Program-made: the position numbers and the translations under genes | The notes under the pieces: generated by a model | Told to the model about the DNA's origin: nothing | Databases searched by the model: none | What the model saw: only the letters and a program-made list of their open reading frames with translations | Source of the DNA: Solidesulfovibrio magneticus | GTDB lineage: Bacteria; Desulfobacterota; Desulfovibrionia; Desulfovibrionales; Desulfovibrionaceae | Assembly (NCBI GenBank): GCA_002482565.1 | Contig: DLGG01000046.1 | Span: 1 to 32,189, forward strand | DNA: 32,189 nt | Direction of reading: 5' to 3' | In this document: piece after piece, positions 31,741-32,189 of the stretch | Layout of the letters: each line of letters starts with the position of its first letter | Numbering within the stretch: the first letter of the stretch is position 1

Positions 31741-32189
31741 TCAGCGCGTCCGGCCGGAAAGCGCCTTGCGGCCCGACGCGCCGGACGGGAGGGCCTTGGC
31801 CGCGCCGCCCTGCATGTCGTCGATGAGGCCGCGCAGCATCCTTGTCTGGTCGGCCAGCCCGGAGAGTTCGCCGTCGGAGCGCTCCAGGGCCATGGCCGTC
31901 TCGCCGGCGATGCGGCTGATGTCCGCTACGCTGCGGTTGATCTCCTCGGTGGTGGCCGACTGCTGCTCGGCGGCCGTGGCGATGGAGCGGACCTGATCGG
32001 TGGTTTCGCCGACCAGGGCCACGATGGCGGCCAGGGCCTCGCCGGACTGGCCGGCCAGGTTCGTGGCCTCGTCGATGCGCCGGCCGGCCTGCTCGACGTT
32101 GTCCACGTTCTTGCGCGTGCCCTGCTGGATGCCGGCGATGGCCTCGCCCACTTCCTTGGTGGCGTGCATGGTCTTTTCGGCCAGCTTGC
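31741..32189 (-). CDS. Methyl-accepting chemotaxis protein, C-terminal part
   Basis: The frame enters from the right edge and ends at 31741. The 149 visible residues are the descending helix of an MCP signalling domain: KLAEKTMHATKEVGEAIAGIQ, just past the hairpin tip, then GETTDQVRSIATAAEQQSATTEEINRSVADIS, which holds the Q/E pairs typical of methylation sites. A 25-residue linker and KALSGRTR follow, without the NWETF-type receptor tail. It relays ligand signals to CheA/CheW. Sensor and N-terminus are outside the window. Confidence 0.93.
   Translation of the reverse strand, partial: KLAEKTMHATKEVGEAIAGIQQGTRKNVDNVEQAGRRIDEATNLAGQSGEALAAIVALVGETTDQVRSIATAAEQQSATTEEINRSVADISRIAGETAMALERSDGELSGLADQTRMLRGLIDDMQGGAAKALPSGASGRKALSGRTR

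Overview
The window is high-GC DNA (about two thirds G+C by eye) that looks like a chromosome segment of a sulfate-reducing Desulfovibrionaceae bacterium (Desulfovibrio / Solidesulfovibrio type). This assignment is an inference. It rests on the GC content, a heterodisulfide-reductase-type CCG protein, many sigma54 activators and response regulators, and the yceD-rpmF-plsX-fab-glyA order. No tRNA, rRNA, CRISPR array or intact insertion sequence was seen.

Region 1 (1-2400) holds the end of a Phd-like antitoxin frame overlapping a VapC toxin gene, then a CorC/HlyC-type CBS membrane protein and, on the minus strand, rpmB with a clear terminator. Region 2 (2500-9390) is the core lipid operon: a sigma70-like promoter, yceD (DUF177), rpmF, plsX, fabH, fabG, acpP, fabF and glyA, closed by a strong bidirectional terminator. 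fabD is absent, and GC-rich hairpins without a U-run sit at three junctions. Region 3 (9480-12900) is accessory: a double-CCG HdrB-like protein, a MazE-like/MazF pair, a divergent qorR-like/qorB pair, and a small glycine-rich secreted protein behind a very good sigma54 promoter match.

Region 4 (13149-21060) is the most unusual part. Nine minus-strand genes with small gaps or overlaps run in the order TauE/SafE permease, small DUF1634-like membrane protein, PAS-AAA+ protein with the sigma54-activator motifs broken and no DNA-binding domain, NifX-like domain, Cache sensor histidine kinase, response regulator, histidine-phosphotransferase-like protein, response regulator, receiver-kinase hybrid. 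Upstream and divergent lies an intact PspF-like sigma54 activator gene. The intergenic DNA holds repeated CGGCAA...TTGCCG palindromes and a sigma54-like -24/-12 element facing the permease. I infer one transport-plus-phosphorelay system controlled by the divergent activator.

Region 5 (22295-31657) is a plus-strand envelope module: a secreted FecR-domain protein, an 890-bp gap, then six exported proteins (CsgG/TolB-like, FlgT/LPP20-like, CsgG-like lipoprotein, TPR lipoprotein, unknown, LPP20-like) and a CHASE2-adenylate cyclase, ending at a perfect terminator. The mix resembles the outer-membrane FlgO/FlgP/FlgT set rewired to a second-messenger cyclase. A convergent, truncated chemoreceptor gene fills the right edge.

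Four copies of a palindromic element, in two core variants, lie just downstream of plus-strand genes in the same orientation.
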